In this document: piece after piece, positions 16,387-24,479 of the stretch
Numbering within the stretch: position 1 is the first letter of the stretch
Layout of the letters: the number at the start of each line of letters is the position of its first letter
DNA from: Gammaproteobacteria bacterium
GTDB lineage: Bacteria > Pseudomonadota > Gammaproteobacteria > JAUZRS01
Direction: 5' to 3'
Assembly (NCBI GenBank): GCA_030950195.1
Contig: JAUZRS010000306.1
Location: 1-33,829, forward strand
Length of the DNA stretch: 33,829 bases
Translations under genes and position numbers: made by a program
The notes under the pieces: model-generated
What the model was told of the DNA's origin: nothing
The model's database searches: none
What the model saw: the letters and a program-made list of their open reading frames with translations, nothing else

Positions 16387-17358
16387 TTAATGAGGTTCTA
16401 CGCTGTGCAGATGACGGCGCACAGCAAGCCAGGAGCCAACCAGCCCTAAAAAGGTGCTGAGCATAATTAGGCTGAGGATGTTAACGCCATTTAAGCGGAT
16501 AAGTTGATACGGGCTGCCGTACAGCTGTGTGAGCTGATGAACGGGGTTTTGCAGCAGCAGTAGACCACCTTCGACCAAAAACAGCGCCACAATGCCACCC
16601 AATAGACCGTACCAGATACCGCCGTAGAGAAATGGGCGGCGGACAAAACTGTGCGTCGCGCCAATCAGTTTGATTACCTCGATTTCAGCGCGTCGGCTTT
16701 GAATGTCGAGGCGAATGGTATTGCCGATGATGAGCAGCACGGCAATGGCCAGCAGTGATGCAATCAGCCAAACACCACGGTGTATAATGGCGATGATGGC
16801 GCGCAGGCGTTTGACCCATTCCAGATCAAGCTGCATCTGATCGACTTTTTTCAGTGCTTGCAGCTGCTGGGCAAACAGAGAGAGGCGCGGTTCACTTTCA
16901 GCCTGCTGGGCAATATAGAGCACCAATACCGAGGGCAGTGGGTTCTTTTTTAGGCTATCAATGGCCTCGCCGAAACCAGGATATTGACGAAATTGGTTTA
17001 AGGCTTCACGGCTGCTGATAAAGCGAACCGAGACCACCTCTTCGCGTTTTTCCAGTTGCTTGGCCAATTTTTGCGCGTCGTTATCGCTGACGCTTTTTTT
17101 CAAGTAGAGGGATATGCTGGTGGGGCTGTCCCAATCTTTGCTCAGCTCTTGGGCGTTGATCAGCAGCGCGTAGAGGGCGGTGGGCAGTGCCAGCGCAATG
17201 CCGATGACGCTGATGGTGGTGAGGTGAGCCAGTGGGGTACGGTAGAGCTTGCCAAGGCTGAAGAGTAAAGAGCGCAAGTGATTGAAAATGTAGGCTTTAA
17301 AAAAATGCTCTTTGGCGCGCTGCATTTTAAAATCGTGTGCTTGTTTACGCGATTTCAT
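16387..17358 (-). CDS. ftsX: Cell-division ABC transporter-like permease FtsX
   Basis: 323 residues with the FtsX layout: a cytoplasmic basic N-terminus, a first membrane helix near 45-68 (L-T-T-I-S-V-I-G-I-A-L-A-L-P), a periplasmic domain of about 115 residues, then three helices near 195-220, 245-275 and 295-315. The I-E-V-I-K-L-I-G-A-T-H motif before the third membrane segment is the FtsE-coupling region of this family. FtsEX localises to the septal ring and activates peptidoglycan amidases through EnvC. The start overlaps ftsE by 14 nt. Confidence 0.94.
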   Translation of the reverse strand: MKSRKQAHDFKMQRAKEHFFKAYIFNHLRSLLFSLGKLYRTPLAHLTTISVIGIALALPTALYALLINAQELSKDWDSPTSISLYLKKSVSDNDAQKLAKQLEKREEVVSVRFISSREALNQFRQYPGFGEAIDSLKKNPLPSVLVLYIAQQAESEPRLSLFAQQLQALKKVDQMQLDLEWVKRLRAIIAIIHRGVWLIASLLAIAVLLIIGNTIRLDIQSRRAEIEVIKLIGATHSFVRRPFLYGGIWYGLLGGIVALFLVEGGLLLLQNPVHQLTQLYGSPYQLIRLNGVNILSLIMLSTFLGLVGSWLAVRRHLHSVEPH

Positions 17359-18037
17359 TGGCGCGTTTCCCTTGGTTAAGGCCGTTTTGGATCAAACGCC
17401 CCTGATAGAGGGTCATAATGGGCTGCTGTAGGCGACGGATCAACTCCAAGTCATGGCTGGCGATCAGCACCGTGGTACCGATCTGATTGAATTCAATAAA
17501 CAGGCGCATGATCTCTTCGGATAGTAAAGGATCCAAGTTGCCCGTCGGCTCATCGGCCAGCAGCAGAGGGGGGCGATTGACTACCGCACGGGCGATGCCG
17601 ACCCGTTGTTGTTCACCGCCGGAGAGGGTGATGGGCAGGACGCGTTCTTTATTCAGTAGGCCGACTTTATCCAGTGAGGCGCGTACTCGGCGGCCAATTT
17701 CACGGTGTTTGTAACCGGCGATGATCAACGGCAACGCAACATTGTCGTAGACACTGCGGTCGTAGAGCAGATGATGGTTTTGAAACACCATGCCGATCTG
17801 ACGGCGCAAGGTGGGGATTTTTCGATTCGGCAGGGTGGAGAGGTTCATGCCGTTGATAACGATTTGACCGCGACTGCTGGGTTCAATGGCGGCAATCAGT
17901 TTCAGTAGGGTGCTTTTGCCCGCACCTGAATGGCCGGTGAGAAAGGCCATCTGGCCTTGGGCAATGTGAAACGTGAGGTTGGTGAGTGCCTCATGTCCGC
18001 CAGGATAACGTTTGCTGGCATGGTCAAAGCGGATCAT
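17345..18037 (-). CDS. ftsE: Cell-division ATP-binding protein FtsE
   Basis: 230 residues, an ABC ATPase of the MacB/LolD-like class. Walker A is [10 protein letters not shown] (near 35-44), the Q-loop lies in M-V-F-Q-N-H, the signature is L-S-G-G-E-Q-Q-R-V, and Walker B is [12 protein letters not shown]. FtsE-specific V-Y-D-N-V-A-L-P-L is present. It powers FtsX-dependent control of septal peptidoglycan hydrolysis. Its ATG overlaps the ftsY stop as ATGA at 18034-18037, so the ftsY-ftsE-ftsX block is translationally linked. Confidence 0.95.
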   Translation of the reverse strand: MIRFDHASKRYPGGHEALTNLTFHIAQGQMAFLTGHSGAGKSTLLKLIAAIEPSSRGQIVINGMNLSTLPNRKIPTLRRQIGMVFQNHHLLYDRSVYDNVALPLIIAGYKHREIGRRVRASLDKVGLLNKERVLPITLSGGEQQRVGIARAVVNRPPLLLADEPTGNLDPLLSEEIMRLFIEFNQIGTTVLIASHDLELIRRLQQPIMTLYQGRLIQNGLNQGKRANEIA

Positions 18038-19014
18038 GAAGGGTCGACTTTGAGCAGAGCATCGACAAACTCGCTGGCGTTGAAGGTGCGCAGATCTTCG
18101 ACTTTTTCACCAACGCCGATAAAGCGGATCGGCAACGCCAGCTTCTGCGCGATGGCAAAGACGATGCCGCCCTTGGCCGTGCCATCCAATTTGGTGATGG
18201 CCAGTCCGGTCAGGCCAACGGCTTTATGAAATTGCTCCGCTTGAGTGAGGGCGTTTTGGCCTGTACCGCCGTCCAGCACCAGCAGGGTTTCATGGGGAGC
18301 TTCGGCATCCAACTTAGTCAATACCCGTTTGACCTTTTTCAACTCGTCCATCAAACCCGCTTGGGTGTGCAGCCGTCCGGCGGTGTCGGCGATCAGTACA
18401 TCAACGCCTTTGGCTTTGGCCGATTGCAGCGCATCAAAAATCACCGAAGCGGAGTCGGCGCCGCTGCCTTGCGCGACGACGGGAATCTGATTGCGTTCGC
18501 CCCACGCTTGTAGTTGCTCCACGGCGGCGGCACGGAAGGTGTCACCGGCGGCCAACATGACGGAGAGGTTGGCCTCTTTGAGCCGTTTGGAGAGTTTGCC
18601 AATGGTGGTGGTTTTGCCCGAACCGTTCACCCCCACCACTAAAATGACATAGGGTTTTTTTGCACTGCTGATCTCCAGCGGTTGTTCACAAGGAGCTAGG
18701 ATGTCGTTTAGCTCTTGCTGTAATAAATCTTGGAGAGCCTCGCTGTCGTTCACCTGTTTTCGGCCGATGCTCTGGCCTAACGTGTCCATTATCCGTTGAG
18801 TGACATCCACGCCGGTGTCGGCCACCAGAAGGTGAGTTTCCAGCTCTTCGAGCAGGTCATCGTCGATGGGTTTTTTGCCGAGGAAAAAATCCAGCAAGCC
18901 ATCGGTGAAACGGGAGCGCGTTTTGCCCAGCTTCTTGCTAAGATCTTTCTCTGTTGATTGAGAAGATGATTCGGCTGGAACTTTTTTCTTTCTGCGAAAA
19001 CTGAATAGGCTCAT
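18034..19014 (-). CDS. ftsY: Signal-recognition-particle receptor FtsY
   Basis: 326 residues. The NG domain is complete: N domain near 30-110, G1 V-V-G-V-N-G-S-G-K-T-T-T, the D-T-F-R-A-A-A-V-E-Q-L motif, G3 D-T-A-G-R and G4 T-K-L-D-G-T-A-K-G-G. The acidic A domain is short (about 25 residues, basic and polar instead of the long acidic tail of E. coli), as in many other bacteria. FtsY docks ribosome-nascent-chain-SRP complexes at the membrane through GTP-dependent pairing with Ffh. First gene of the ftsY-ftsE-ftsX operon. Confidence 0.95.
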   Translation of the reverse strand: MSLFSFRRKKKVPAESSSQSTEKDLSKKLGKTRSRFTDGLLDFFLGKKPIDDDLLEELETHLLVADTGVDVTQRIMDTLGQSIGRKQVNDSEALQDLLQQELNDILAPCEQPLEISSAKKPYVILVVGVNGSGKTTTIGKLSKRLKEANLSVMLAAGDTFRAAAVEQLQAWGERNQIPVVAQGSGADSASVIFDALQSAKAKGVDVLIADTAGRLHTQAGLMDELKKVKRVLTKLDAEAPHETLLVLDGGTGQNALTQAEQFHKAVGLTGLAITKLDGTAKGGIVFAIAQKLALPIRFIGVGEKVEDLRTFNASEFVDALLKVDPS

Positions 19015-19020
19015 GGGCGT

Positions 19021-19081
19021 TTGGCTGTGAAACAGTATGGTGATAAAAGCGGTATCCTACCACCGGTGTAGGTACGACCAA
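19021..19081. promoter_or_regulatory. Divergent promoter pair between ftsY and the M16 peptidase genes
   Basis: Plus strand: TTGGCT (19021-19026), a 17-bp spacer and TAAAAG (19044-19049) with TG one base before it (extended -10). Minus strand: TTGGTC (19076-19081), a 16-bp spacer and TAGGAT (19054-19059). The two -10 elements face each other 4 bp apart. An 8-bp palindrome CACCGGTG (19061-19068) lies in the ftsY spacer and could bind a regulator. None of this is tested. Confidence 0.4.
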
Positions 19082-19100
19082 AGTTAAAGGAAACATAATT

Positions 19101-20474
19101 GTGAAAAGAGGGTGGATGTGGGCGTTAAGCCTGATGTTTGTCAGTGGTCTGTTGCAGGCCACGGAGGTACACGAGTTTCAGCTCGACAACGGTTTGAAAA
19201 TTTTGGTGCAAGAAGATCATCGTGCGCCGGTGGTGGTGTCGCAGATCTGGTACAAGGTCGGCAGCAGTTACGAACACGGCGGCATCACGGGCGTTTCTCA
19301 TGTACTGGAGCACATGATGTTTAAGGGCACGGAAAAACACGCCTCCGGTGAATTTTCACGCATCATTGCGCTAAACGGGGGGCGAGAAAATGCCTTCACC
19401 AGCAGCGATTACACCGCTTATTTCCAACGGATTAATAAAGATCGCCTTGGCCTCTGTTTGGAATTGGAGGCGGATCGGATGCGTAATTTGCGTCTGGATG
19501 CCACGGAGTTTGCCAAAGAGGTGAATGTAGTCAAAGAGGAGCGTCGGATGCGCACCGACGACAAACCCCGTTCGCTGACTTACGAGCGTTTTAAAGCGGT
19601 GGCCTACAGCAGCAGCCCTTATGGCAATCCGGTTATCGGTTGGATGGGAGACCTTGATTCGCTGACGCTGGAAGACGCGCAAACATGGTACGAGGCGTGG
19701 TACGCGCCCAATAATGCCACTTTGGTGGTGGTAGGGGACGTTAAACCCGCTGAGGTTTTTGCGCTGGCGAAACACCATTTTGGTGCGCTGAAACCGTCTA
19801 AACAGCCCCTTATTAAAGCTCGCGCAGAAGTGCAACAGCACGGTACGCAACGTTTAACCTTAAAACTGCCTGCCAAACTGCCCTACTTGATTATGGGTTA
19901 TAAAACCCCCGTTTTGAAAAGTGTTGATGAGCCTTGGAAAGCCTACGCCTTAGAGGTGTTGGTGGGTATTTTAGACGGCGGTGACAGCGCCCGTTTCAGT
20001 GATCGTTTGGTGCGCAGTCGGCAGTTGGCCGCCAGTGCCGGTGCCAGTTACAACTTGCACGGTCGTCTCGATGCGATGTTGGTGTTGGATGGCATTCCCG
20101 CTCAAGATCATGATTTGGATGCCTTAGAAACGGCCTTGCTGGCCGAGGTGGAGTTGCTTAAACAGGGCAAAATTTCTGTCGCTGAGCTGAACCGAGTGAA
20201 GGCGGGTGTTTTGGCCAGTTCGGTGTATGAGCGTGATTCGATGTTTTATCAGGCGATGCAGATCGGTATTTTGGAAACCAATGGCGTGGGTTATCAGGCT
20301 TTGGATGAATATTTGGCCGCCATTCAAGCCGTGACGGTCAAACAGGTGGCGCAGGTGGCGCGAGAGTACTTGAAGATGGAGCAGTTGACCGTGGCGCGTC
20401 TTGAGCCGCTGCCGCTGGAAACGGAGAAAAAACCGCCTGCCAGTCGTTCGGGTCTACGTGGAGATAAATTATGA
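19101..20474 (+). CDS. Periplasmic M16 zinc metallopeptidase, catalytic member
   Basis: 457 residues from a GTG with AAAGGA nine bases upstream. Residues 1-21 are a signal peptide (W-A-L-S-L-M-F-V-S-G-L-L-Q-A). The inverted zinc motif H67-V-L-E-H71 and E147, 76 residues later in V-V-K-E-E-R-R, are the ligands of M16 peptidases, with E70 as the catalytic base. It has the size of one pitrilysin half (about 450). It is paired by an ATGA overlap with a second M16-fold protein lacking the zinc site. The same pair lies between ftsY and rsmD in Pseudomonas as I recall. The substrate is unknown, probably peptides in the periplasm. Confidence 0.93.
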   Translation: MKRGWMWALSLMFVSGLLQATEVHEFQLDNGLKILVQEDHRAPVVVSQIWYKVGSSYEHGGITGVSHVLEHMMFKGTEKHASGEFSRIIALNGGRENAFTSSDYTAYFQRINKDRLGLCLELEADRMRNLRLDATEFAKEVNVVKEERRMRTDDKPRSLTYERFKAVAYSSSPYGNPVIGWMGDLDSLTLEDAQTWYEAWYAPNNATLVVVGDVKPAEVFALAKHHFGALKPSKQPLIKARAEVQQHGTQRLTLKLPAKLPYLIMGYKTPVLKSVDEPWKAYALEVLVGILDGGDSARFSDRLVRSRQLAASAGASYNLHGRLDAMLVLDGIPAQDHDLDALETALLAEVELLKQGKISVAELNRVKAGVLASSVYERDSMFYQAMQIGILETNGVGYQALDEYLAAIQAVTVKQVAQVAREYLKMEQLTVARLEPLPLETEKKPPASRSGLRGDKL

Positions 20475-21808
20475 GACGTTTATTAGCGAGTTTTAGCTTG
20501 TTATTGATCGCGCCTCTGAGTTGGGGTGTGCCACAGATTCAGCATTGGCAGACGCAAAACGGCGCGAAGGTGCTGTTTGTGCCCAGCACAGCCTTGCCGA
20601 TTGTGGATCTGCGCGTGGTGTTCGCCGCAGGCAGTGTGCGTGATAACGGTTTGGCCGGAGTGGCGCAGCTCACCAACAATTTGCTGGATACGGCTGCCGG
20701 TGACCTCAACGCCCAGCAAATCGCCACGCAATTAGAAGGCGTTGGTGCGCGTTTGGGTTTGGAGTCCTTGCGTGACATGGCGGTACTGAGTCTGCGCAGC
20801 TTGCGTGAGGAGCGGTTTTTTAAACCGGCTTTTGAGGTGTTTAACACCATTTTACAGCAGCCGCGTTTTGAGCAGAGCGAGATTGATCGCATTCGCAAGC
20901 AGATGTTGATCTCGCTAAAAAACGCCAAGCAGTCGCCTTCCGCCTTGGCCAGCAAAGCCTTTTATAAAGCGGTGTACGGCACCCACCCGTTGGCTTCTCC
21001 TCCAGGGGGTACTGACGAGAGTCTGCCAGTGATTCAGCGCGAACAAATTTTGGCTTTTTATCAGCGTTTTTATGTGGCTAAAAATGCCGTGATTGCGATT
21101 GTGGCGGATCTGGATCGAGCGGCAGCGGAAGCCCTTGCTGAGCGCATCAGTTCAGGATTGCCCGAGGGCAAAAAAGCCGCTGCATTGCCAATGATTCCTG
21201 AGCTGAAAAAAGCGCAGTTGATTCGGATTCAATTTCCTTCCAAGCAGTCTCACATCAGCATTGGTCAAGCGGGCATGAGCCGCACCGATGCTGATTTTTA
21301 CCCTCTTTATGTGGGCAACCACACCTTTGGTGGCAGCGGTTTTAGTTCGCGTTTGATGCAAGAAGTGCGGGAAAAACGCGGTTTGGCTTACAGTGTTTAC
21401 AGCTATTTTTCACCGATGGAGCAGGCCGGTCCCTTTGAGATGGGTTTGCAAACGCGCAACGATCAGGTGGAGGAGTCGCTGCAGATTGTGAAGCGTGAAT
21501 TGCAAAAATTCATTACAGAAGGTCCCAGTGCTGAGGAGTTGGATGCCTCGATTCGTAATATTACCGGCGCTGCGCCGCTGCGCATCGACAGCAATAAGAA
21601 GTTGGTGCAGTACTTGGCGATGATCGGTTTTTATCACTTGCCGTTGGATTATTTGGATAAATTTGATCAGCGGATTACGTCGGTGAGCTTGGCGCAGGTG
21701 AAGACGGCGTTTCAGCAGCGTCTGCACCCAGACAAAATGGTGACGGTGATTGTGGGTGATCAAACGGTTGAGGCGGCCAATGAGCAAAAAACAGCGCGTC
21801 GCAACTAG
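20471..21808 (+). CDS. M16 family protein, non-catalytic partner
   Basis: 445 residues with a signal peptide at 1-19 (L-L-A-S-F-S-L-L-L-I-A-P-L-S-W-G). It has the M16 fold, including the D-N-G-L-A-G-V-A-Q-L-T segment where the H-x-x-E-H motif should be; both His and the Glu are missing. The substrate-binding C-terminal part is conserved: G-G-S-G-F-S-S-R-L-M-Q-E-V-R-E-K-R-G-L-A-Y, the R-x-x-x-G-L-A-Y motif of M16 enzymes. In this family one active and one inactive subunit form the closed chamber. ATGA overlap with the active gene (20471-20474) suggests equal amounts. Confidence 0.92.
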   Translation: MRRLLASFSLLLIAPLSWGVPQIQHWQTQNGAKVLFVPSTALPIVDLRVVFAAGSVRDNGLAGVAQLTNNLLDTAAGDLNAQQIATQLEGVGARLGLESLRDMAVLSLRSLREERFFKPAFEVFNTILQQPRFEQSEIDRIRKQMLISLKNAKQSPSALASKAFYKAVYGTHPLASPPGGTDESLPVIQREQILAFYQRFYVAKNAVIAIVADLDRAAAEALAERISSGLPEGKKAAALPMIPELKKAQLIRIQFPSKQSHISIGQAGMSRTDADFYPLYVGNHTFGGSGFSSRLMQEVREKRGLAYSVYSYFSPMEQAGPFEMGLQTRNDQVEESLQIVKRELQKFITEGPSAEELDASIRNITGAAPLRIDSNKKLVQYLAMIGFYHLPLDYLDKFDQRITSVSLAQVKTAFQQRLHPDKMVTVIVGDQTVEAANEQKTARRN

Positions 21809-22394
21809 AACCTCTGCGGGGGGCAGCAATCGGCTGCGCATCATCGGTGGGCGTTGGCGGGGGCGTAAGTTGAGTTTTCCTGATGCTCTGGGGCTGAGGC
21901 CGACGGGGGATCGTCTGCGCGAAACTCTGTTTAATTGGTTGCAGCCTTATTTAGCCGAAGGGCGTTGTCTGGATCTGTTTGCGGGCAGCGGTGCTTTGGG
22001 TTTTGAAGCCGCTTCTCGTGCCGCCGCTGAGGTGGTGATGCTGGAGGCAAATCCACAGGTGGCGCGCAGTTTGGCGGCCAATATCGAGCTGTTAGACGCG
22101 GATCAAGTCCAGCTACAAAACATGAAAGCTGAGCATTATTTGCAACAGACTCCAACACCGTTTGATCTTGTTTTTCTCGATCCGCCGTTTGCTTTTGATA
22201 TTTTGCCGCAGATTTTTGTCTTACTGGAGCAAGGCTGGTTGGCAGAGGGGGCGCTGATTTACATTGAGCAGCCGTTGCGTACTCAGTTGGTGTTTCCTAA
22301 GTCTTGGCAGATTTTGAAAGAGAAACGTATGGGAGAGGTGCAGGTGTGGTTGTTGGAGGTGGGGGATCTGGATGTATCTGGTAGGTTGGGGTGA
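21780..22394 (+). CDS. rsmD: 16S rRNA (guanine-966-N2)-methyltransferase, C-terminus altered
   Basis: 204 residues from ATG at 21780 with GAGG six bases upstream; the start lies within the last codons of the M16 gene (29-nt overlap). N-terminal R-I-I-G-G-R-W-R-G-R-K is the RsmD signature, D-L-F-A-G-S-G-A-L-G (65-74) binds S-adenosylmethionine and L-D-P-P-F (133-137) is the catalytic motif. RsmD makes m2G966 in helix 31 of 16S rRNA. After L-L-E-V the normal tail (A-E-stop, kept in the copy at 23815-23920) is replaced by ten residues, G-D-L-D-V-S-G-R-L-G, read from a 7-bp linker and the repeat at 22368; that repeat supplies the TGA stop. The change lies outside the active site and is probably tolerated. 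Confidence 0.93.
   Translation: MSKKQRVATRTSAGGSNRLRIIGGRWRGRKLSFPDALGLRPTGDRLRETLFNWLQPYLAEGRCLDLFAGSGALGFEAASRAAAEVVMLEANPQVARSLAANIELLDADQVQLQNMKAEHYLQQTPTPFDLVFLDPPFAFDILPQIFVLLEQGWLAEGALIYIEQPLRTQLVFPKSWQILKEKRMGEVQVWLLEVGDLDVSGRLG
22265..22360 (+). repeat. Direct repeat, copy 1: 3' end of rsmD
   Basis: These 96 bases inside rsmD recur at 23815-23910 with a single difference (A at 22334, G at 23884). The distance between copies is 1,550 bp. Copy 1 continues into a 7-bp linker and the palindromic repeat, whereas copy 2 continues into the apparent original stop codon. Confidence 0.95.
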
Positions 22395-22487
22395 TAACCC
22401 CAACAAACATCCATCGTGGGTATTTTATGTTGGGGTTGCCACCCCAACCTACGAATTGGGTTACTTAACAAGTCTTATGGTTTGTAT
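22368..22487. repeat. 120-bp palindromic repeat, copy A
   Basis: The sequence recurs at 24480-24599 with two differences. It is bounded inside by GTAGGTTGGGGTG (22381-22393) and its exact reverse complement CACCCCAACCTAC (22440-22452). Each end also contains a smaller hairpin (TTGGGGT with ACCCCAA, separated by 4 bases). The remaining right part is not palindromic. It looks like a non-coding REP/MITE-like element; no transposase is present. Open frames read across it are identical in both copies and are not genes. Confidence 0.85.
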
Positions 22488-22573
22488 CTACTCGCCCTCA
22501 TTGAAAACCTCAGGCAAAGACACAGTTTGGTATGAAATTCTATGTTTTTAGTAAATAAATAGGTTGATGTTGA

Positions 22574-23773
22574 ATGAAAATAATCTCAAGCTCAAAAAGT
22601 ATTGACTTGGTTCTTGTAAGGTTGATGGAGAAATATAATAAATATTATATTGCAACTGCTTGGGCTTCACCTGGGTCTAAGGCTTCCAAGAAATTGCTAG
22701 AAAATAAGGATAATATAGTGAAAATGGTGGTTGGGACACATTTTCACCAAACGCACCCCGATTTTATTAAAGATTATATTGATAATGAAAGCGTTAGGTT
22801 TATATTGAACCCCAGCGGGGTTTTTCATCCTAAAGTCTATCTGTTCTATCATGATGTGAATGATTGGGAGTGTATTTTAGGGAGTGCAAATTTCACTAAA
22901 TCTGCTCTTACTAAGAATTCAGAAATTGTTGTGCATATTAAAAGTAGTGATGGAGGGGTTGATAAGGTTTACAATGATATTGTAAATACGATTAATAGTT
23001 ATTGGGTTAATGCAGATGTGATGGATTCTGCTGATCTCGCGGGCTATAGGAGCGTTTGGGAAAGAGATTGCAAGGCTGTAGATAAATTGTCTGAGAAATA
23101 TGGGGGGGCAAACCCAAAAAAATCACTTATGAAATCAGTTTTATTTACATCTGATTGGAGTAAATATTATTCACGTATAATAAAAGATAAATATAATTCG
23201 TTTGACAGAAGGCTTGAGTTGTTAGAAATAGTGAAAGGCTACTTTTCTAAAGTAGTATATTTTTCGGAATTAACAGAATTGCAGCGACGAGAAGTGGCTG
23301 GTATTGCAACTCAAAAGCAAAGCAATTCAAATGTTGAATGGGGCTGGTTTGGCAGTATGACTGGAGCCGGAAAGTTTCAGAATAGAATAAATAAAAATAA
23401 TCCATTTATATCTAAATCACTAGATAAAATCCCTCTATTGGGAGAAGTCAGAAAAGAAGATTATGAACAGTTTGTACGTTTGTTTTGCCAAGCTTTCCCT
23501 GATGGTGGGGCTGGGGTGGCCATAGCAAGTAGGCTGCTGGCTATGAAGCGCCCAGATTATTTTGTGTGCTTGGATACACAAAATAAATCGGGGCTATGTG
23601 ATGAATTTGGAATTTCTAGAAAAGTTTCATTTGATGGGTATTGGGATGATATTGTTGAGCGAATTATTGATTCAGTGTGGTGGAACTCAAAAGAACCTAA
23701 GGATGATTTTGAATGTAAGGTGTGGCATGTTCGTGTAGCAATGCTGGATTCAATATATTATAAAGAAGAATAA
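22574..23773 (+). CDS. PLD-family nuclease-like protein, probable defence gene
   Basis: 399 residues, clearly more AT-rich than its neighbours (long runs of AAT/ATA codons). Residues 1-130 form a single phospholipase-D nuclease half: F-H85-P-K87-V-Y-L-F, then I-L-G-S-A-N-F-T-K-S-A-L near 101-112 and N-S-E-I-V at 115-119, the H-x-K / G-S-x-N / E set used by PLD nucleases including the restriction enzyme BfiI. A single motif means it must dimerise to form the active site. Residues 180-399 are a second domain I do not recognise, with A-F-P-D-G-G-A-G-V-A-I-A-S-R-L-L, R-P-D-Y-F-V-C-L-D and a final V-A-M-L-D-S-I-Y-Y. It may recognise DNA, by analogy with BfiI, but it is not an evident B3 domain. 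No methylase gene is adjacent. Lying between two repeat pairs in the rsmD tail suggests recent acquisition. No strong ribosome-binding site is seen. Confidence 0.75.
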   Translation: MKIISSSKSIDLVLVRLMEKYNKYYIATAWASPGSKASKKLLENKDNIVKMVVGTHFHQTHPDFIKDYIDNESVRFILNPSGVFHPKVYLFYHDVNDWECILGSANFTKSALTKNSEIVVHIKSSDGGVDKVYNDIVNTINSYWVNADVMDSADLAGYRSVWERDCKAVDKLSEKYGGANPKKSLMKSVLFTSDWSKYYSRIIKDKYNSFDRRLELLEIVKGYFSKVVYFSELTELQRREVAGIATQKQSNSNVEWGWFGSMTGAGKFQNRINKNNPFISKSLDKIPLLGEVRKEDYEQFVRLFCQAFPDGGAGVAIASRLLAMKRPDYFVCLDTQNKSGLCDEFGISRKVSFDGYWDDIVERIIDSVWWNSKEPKDDFECKVWHVRVAMLDSIYYKEE

Positions 23774-23811
23774 TTTTTTCTTGTTGAGGGTTGCTCTAAG
23801 GTGTTGACTTG

Positions 23812-23920
23812 CACTGAGCAGCCGTTGCGTACTCAGTTGGTGTTTCCTAAGTCTTGGCAGATTTTGAAAGAGAAACGTATGGGGGAGGTGCAGGTGTGGT
23901 TGTTGGAGGTAGCTGAATGA
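23812..23920 (+). pseudogene. Detached original 3' end of rsmD (direct repeat, copy 2 at 23815-23910)
   Basis: In the rsmD reading frame this encodes T-E-Q-P-L-R-T-Q-L-V-F-P then K-S-W-Q-I-L-K-E-K-R-M-G and E-V-Q-V-W-L-L-E-V-A-E, followed by TGA at 23918-23920. It matches the C-terminus of the rsmD gene 1,550 bp upstream and has the expected short natural ending. No start codon or upstream part is present. Its stop overlaps the start of the brnT-like gene as ATGA, so rsmD and brnT were apparently once adjacent and coupled. Confidence 0.9.
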
Positions 23921-24198
23921 TTAAGTTTGAATGGGATAAAAATAAGGCGCAGAGCAACGAGAAAAAACATCAGGTTAGTTTTTCAGAAGCCAGTAGTGTT
24001 TTTTCTGATCCTTTTGAATTGACCGTTGTAGATCCAGACCACTCTTCAGACGAGTATCGTTTTATCAGTATTTGAAAATCCAGAATGGGCCGATTATTGA
24101 TAGTGTCATATACTGAAAGGGAGTTGGACTCTATTCGAATTATCAGCGCGCGATCAGCAACACAGCGAGAGCAGAAATATTATGCACAAAAACATTGA
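23917..24198 (+). pseudogene. brnT: BrnT-type ribonuclease toxin, interrupted by an in-frame TGA
   Basis: Reading from ATG at 23917 gives M-I-K-F-E-W-D-K-N-K-A-Q-S-N, the standard BrnT start (F-E-W-D-x-x-K), then K-K-H-Q-V-S-F-S-E-A-S-S-V-F-S-D-P and D-E-Y-R-F-I-S-I. Codon 53 (24073-24075) is TGA. The same frame then continues K-S-x-M-G-R-L-L-I-V-S-Y-T-E-R-E and I-R-I-I-S-A-R-S-A-T-Q-R-E, the conserved BrnT C-terminal half, to a stop at 24196-24198. In BrnT this position is Gly (F-I-x-I-G-x-S), so a single GGA-to-TGA change explains the break. The truncated product lacks the catalytic Arg-rich end. TGA recoding is possible in principle but other genes here use TGA as stop. Confidence 0.85.
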
Positions 24199-24400
24199 TG
24201 ATGAAATTCGAGCAGAATACGATTTTTCACAGGCGGTGCGTGGCAAACATCATAAATCGTATAGTGAAGGTGTAAATGTGGTTTTTTTGGAAGCAGATAT
24301 TGCTCAGGTGTTTAAGGATTCTGAAGCGGTGAATCATGCCTTGAGAATGTTGATGGAGTTGGCGGGTACGGAATTAAAGAGAAATAGAACTAAACCCTAG
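24182..24400 (+). CDS. Antitoxin of the BrnT-type toxin-antitoxin pair
   Basis: 72 residues; its ATG lies 17 nt inside the brnT remnant. The sequence E-Y-D-F-S-Q-A-V-R-G-K-H (12-23) and V-F-K-D-S-E-A-V-N-H-A-L-R-M-L (43-57) fits a small family of antitoxins found beside BrnT-like toxins, ending in a short helix and basic tail. BrnA-type antitoxins neutralise the toxin and repress the operon by DNA binding. Here the toxin is broken, so the antitoxin is orphaned; it could still protect against a homologous toxin on a plasmid. Whether it is a true BrnA (ribbon-helix-helix) or a related antitoxin family is uncertain. Confidence 0.75.
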   Translation: MHKNIDDEIRAEYDFSQAVRGKHHKSYSEGVNVVFLEADIAQVFKDSEAVNHALRMLMELAGTELKRNRTKP

Positions 24401-24479
24401 AGCGTGAACGTTAACAACAATGACCAGTGCTAGCATCCACTTCATCAAGCGTAAATCGGAGTGAATCGGTGCTAATTCA

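Noticed and set aside
22283-22471. Short minus-strand frames beginning M-L-S-N-P-I-R-R in both 120-bp repeats (also 24374-24583)
   Set aside because: They are identical because they are translations of the palindromic repeat, and have no ribosome-binding site.
24073-24075. TGA in brnT as selenocysteine or recoded codon
   Set aside because: No SECIS-like hairpin was noticed just after it, and BrnT proteins have Gly here; a point mutation is simpler.
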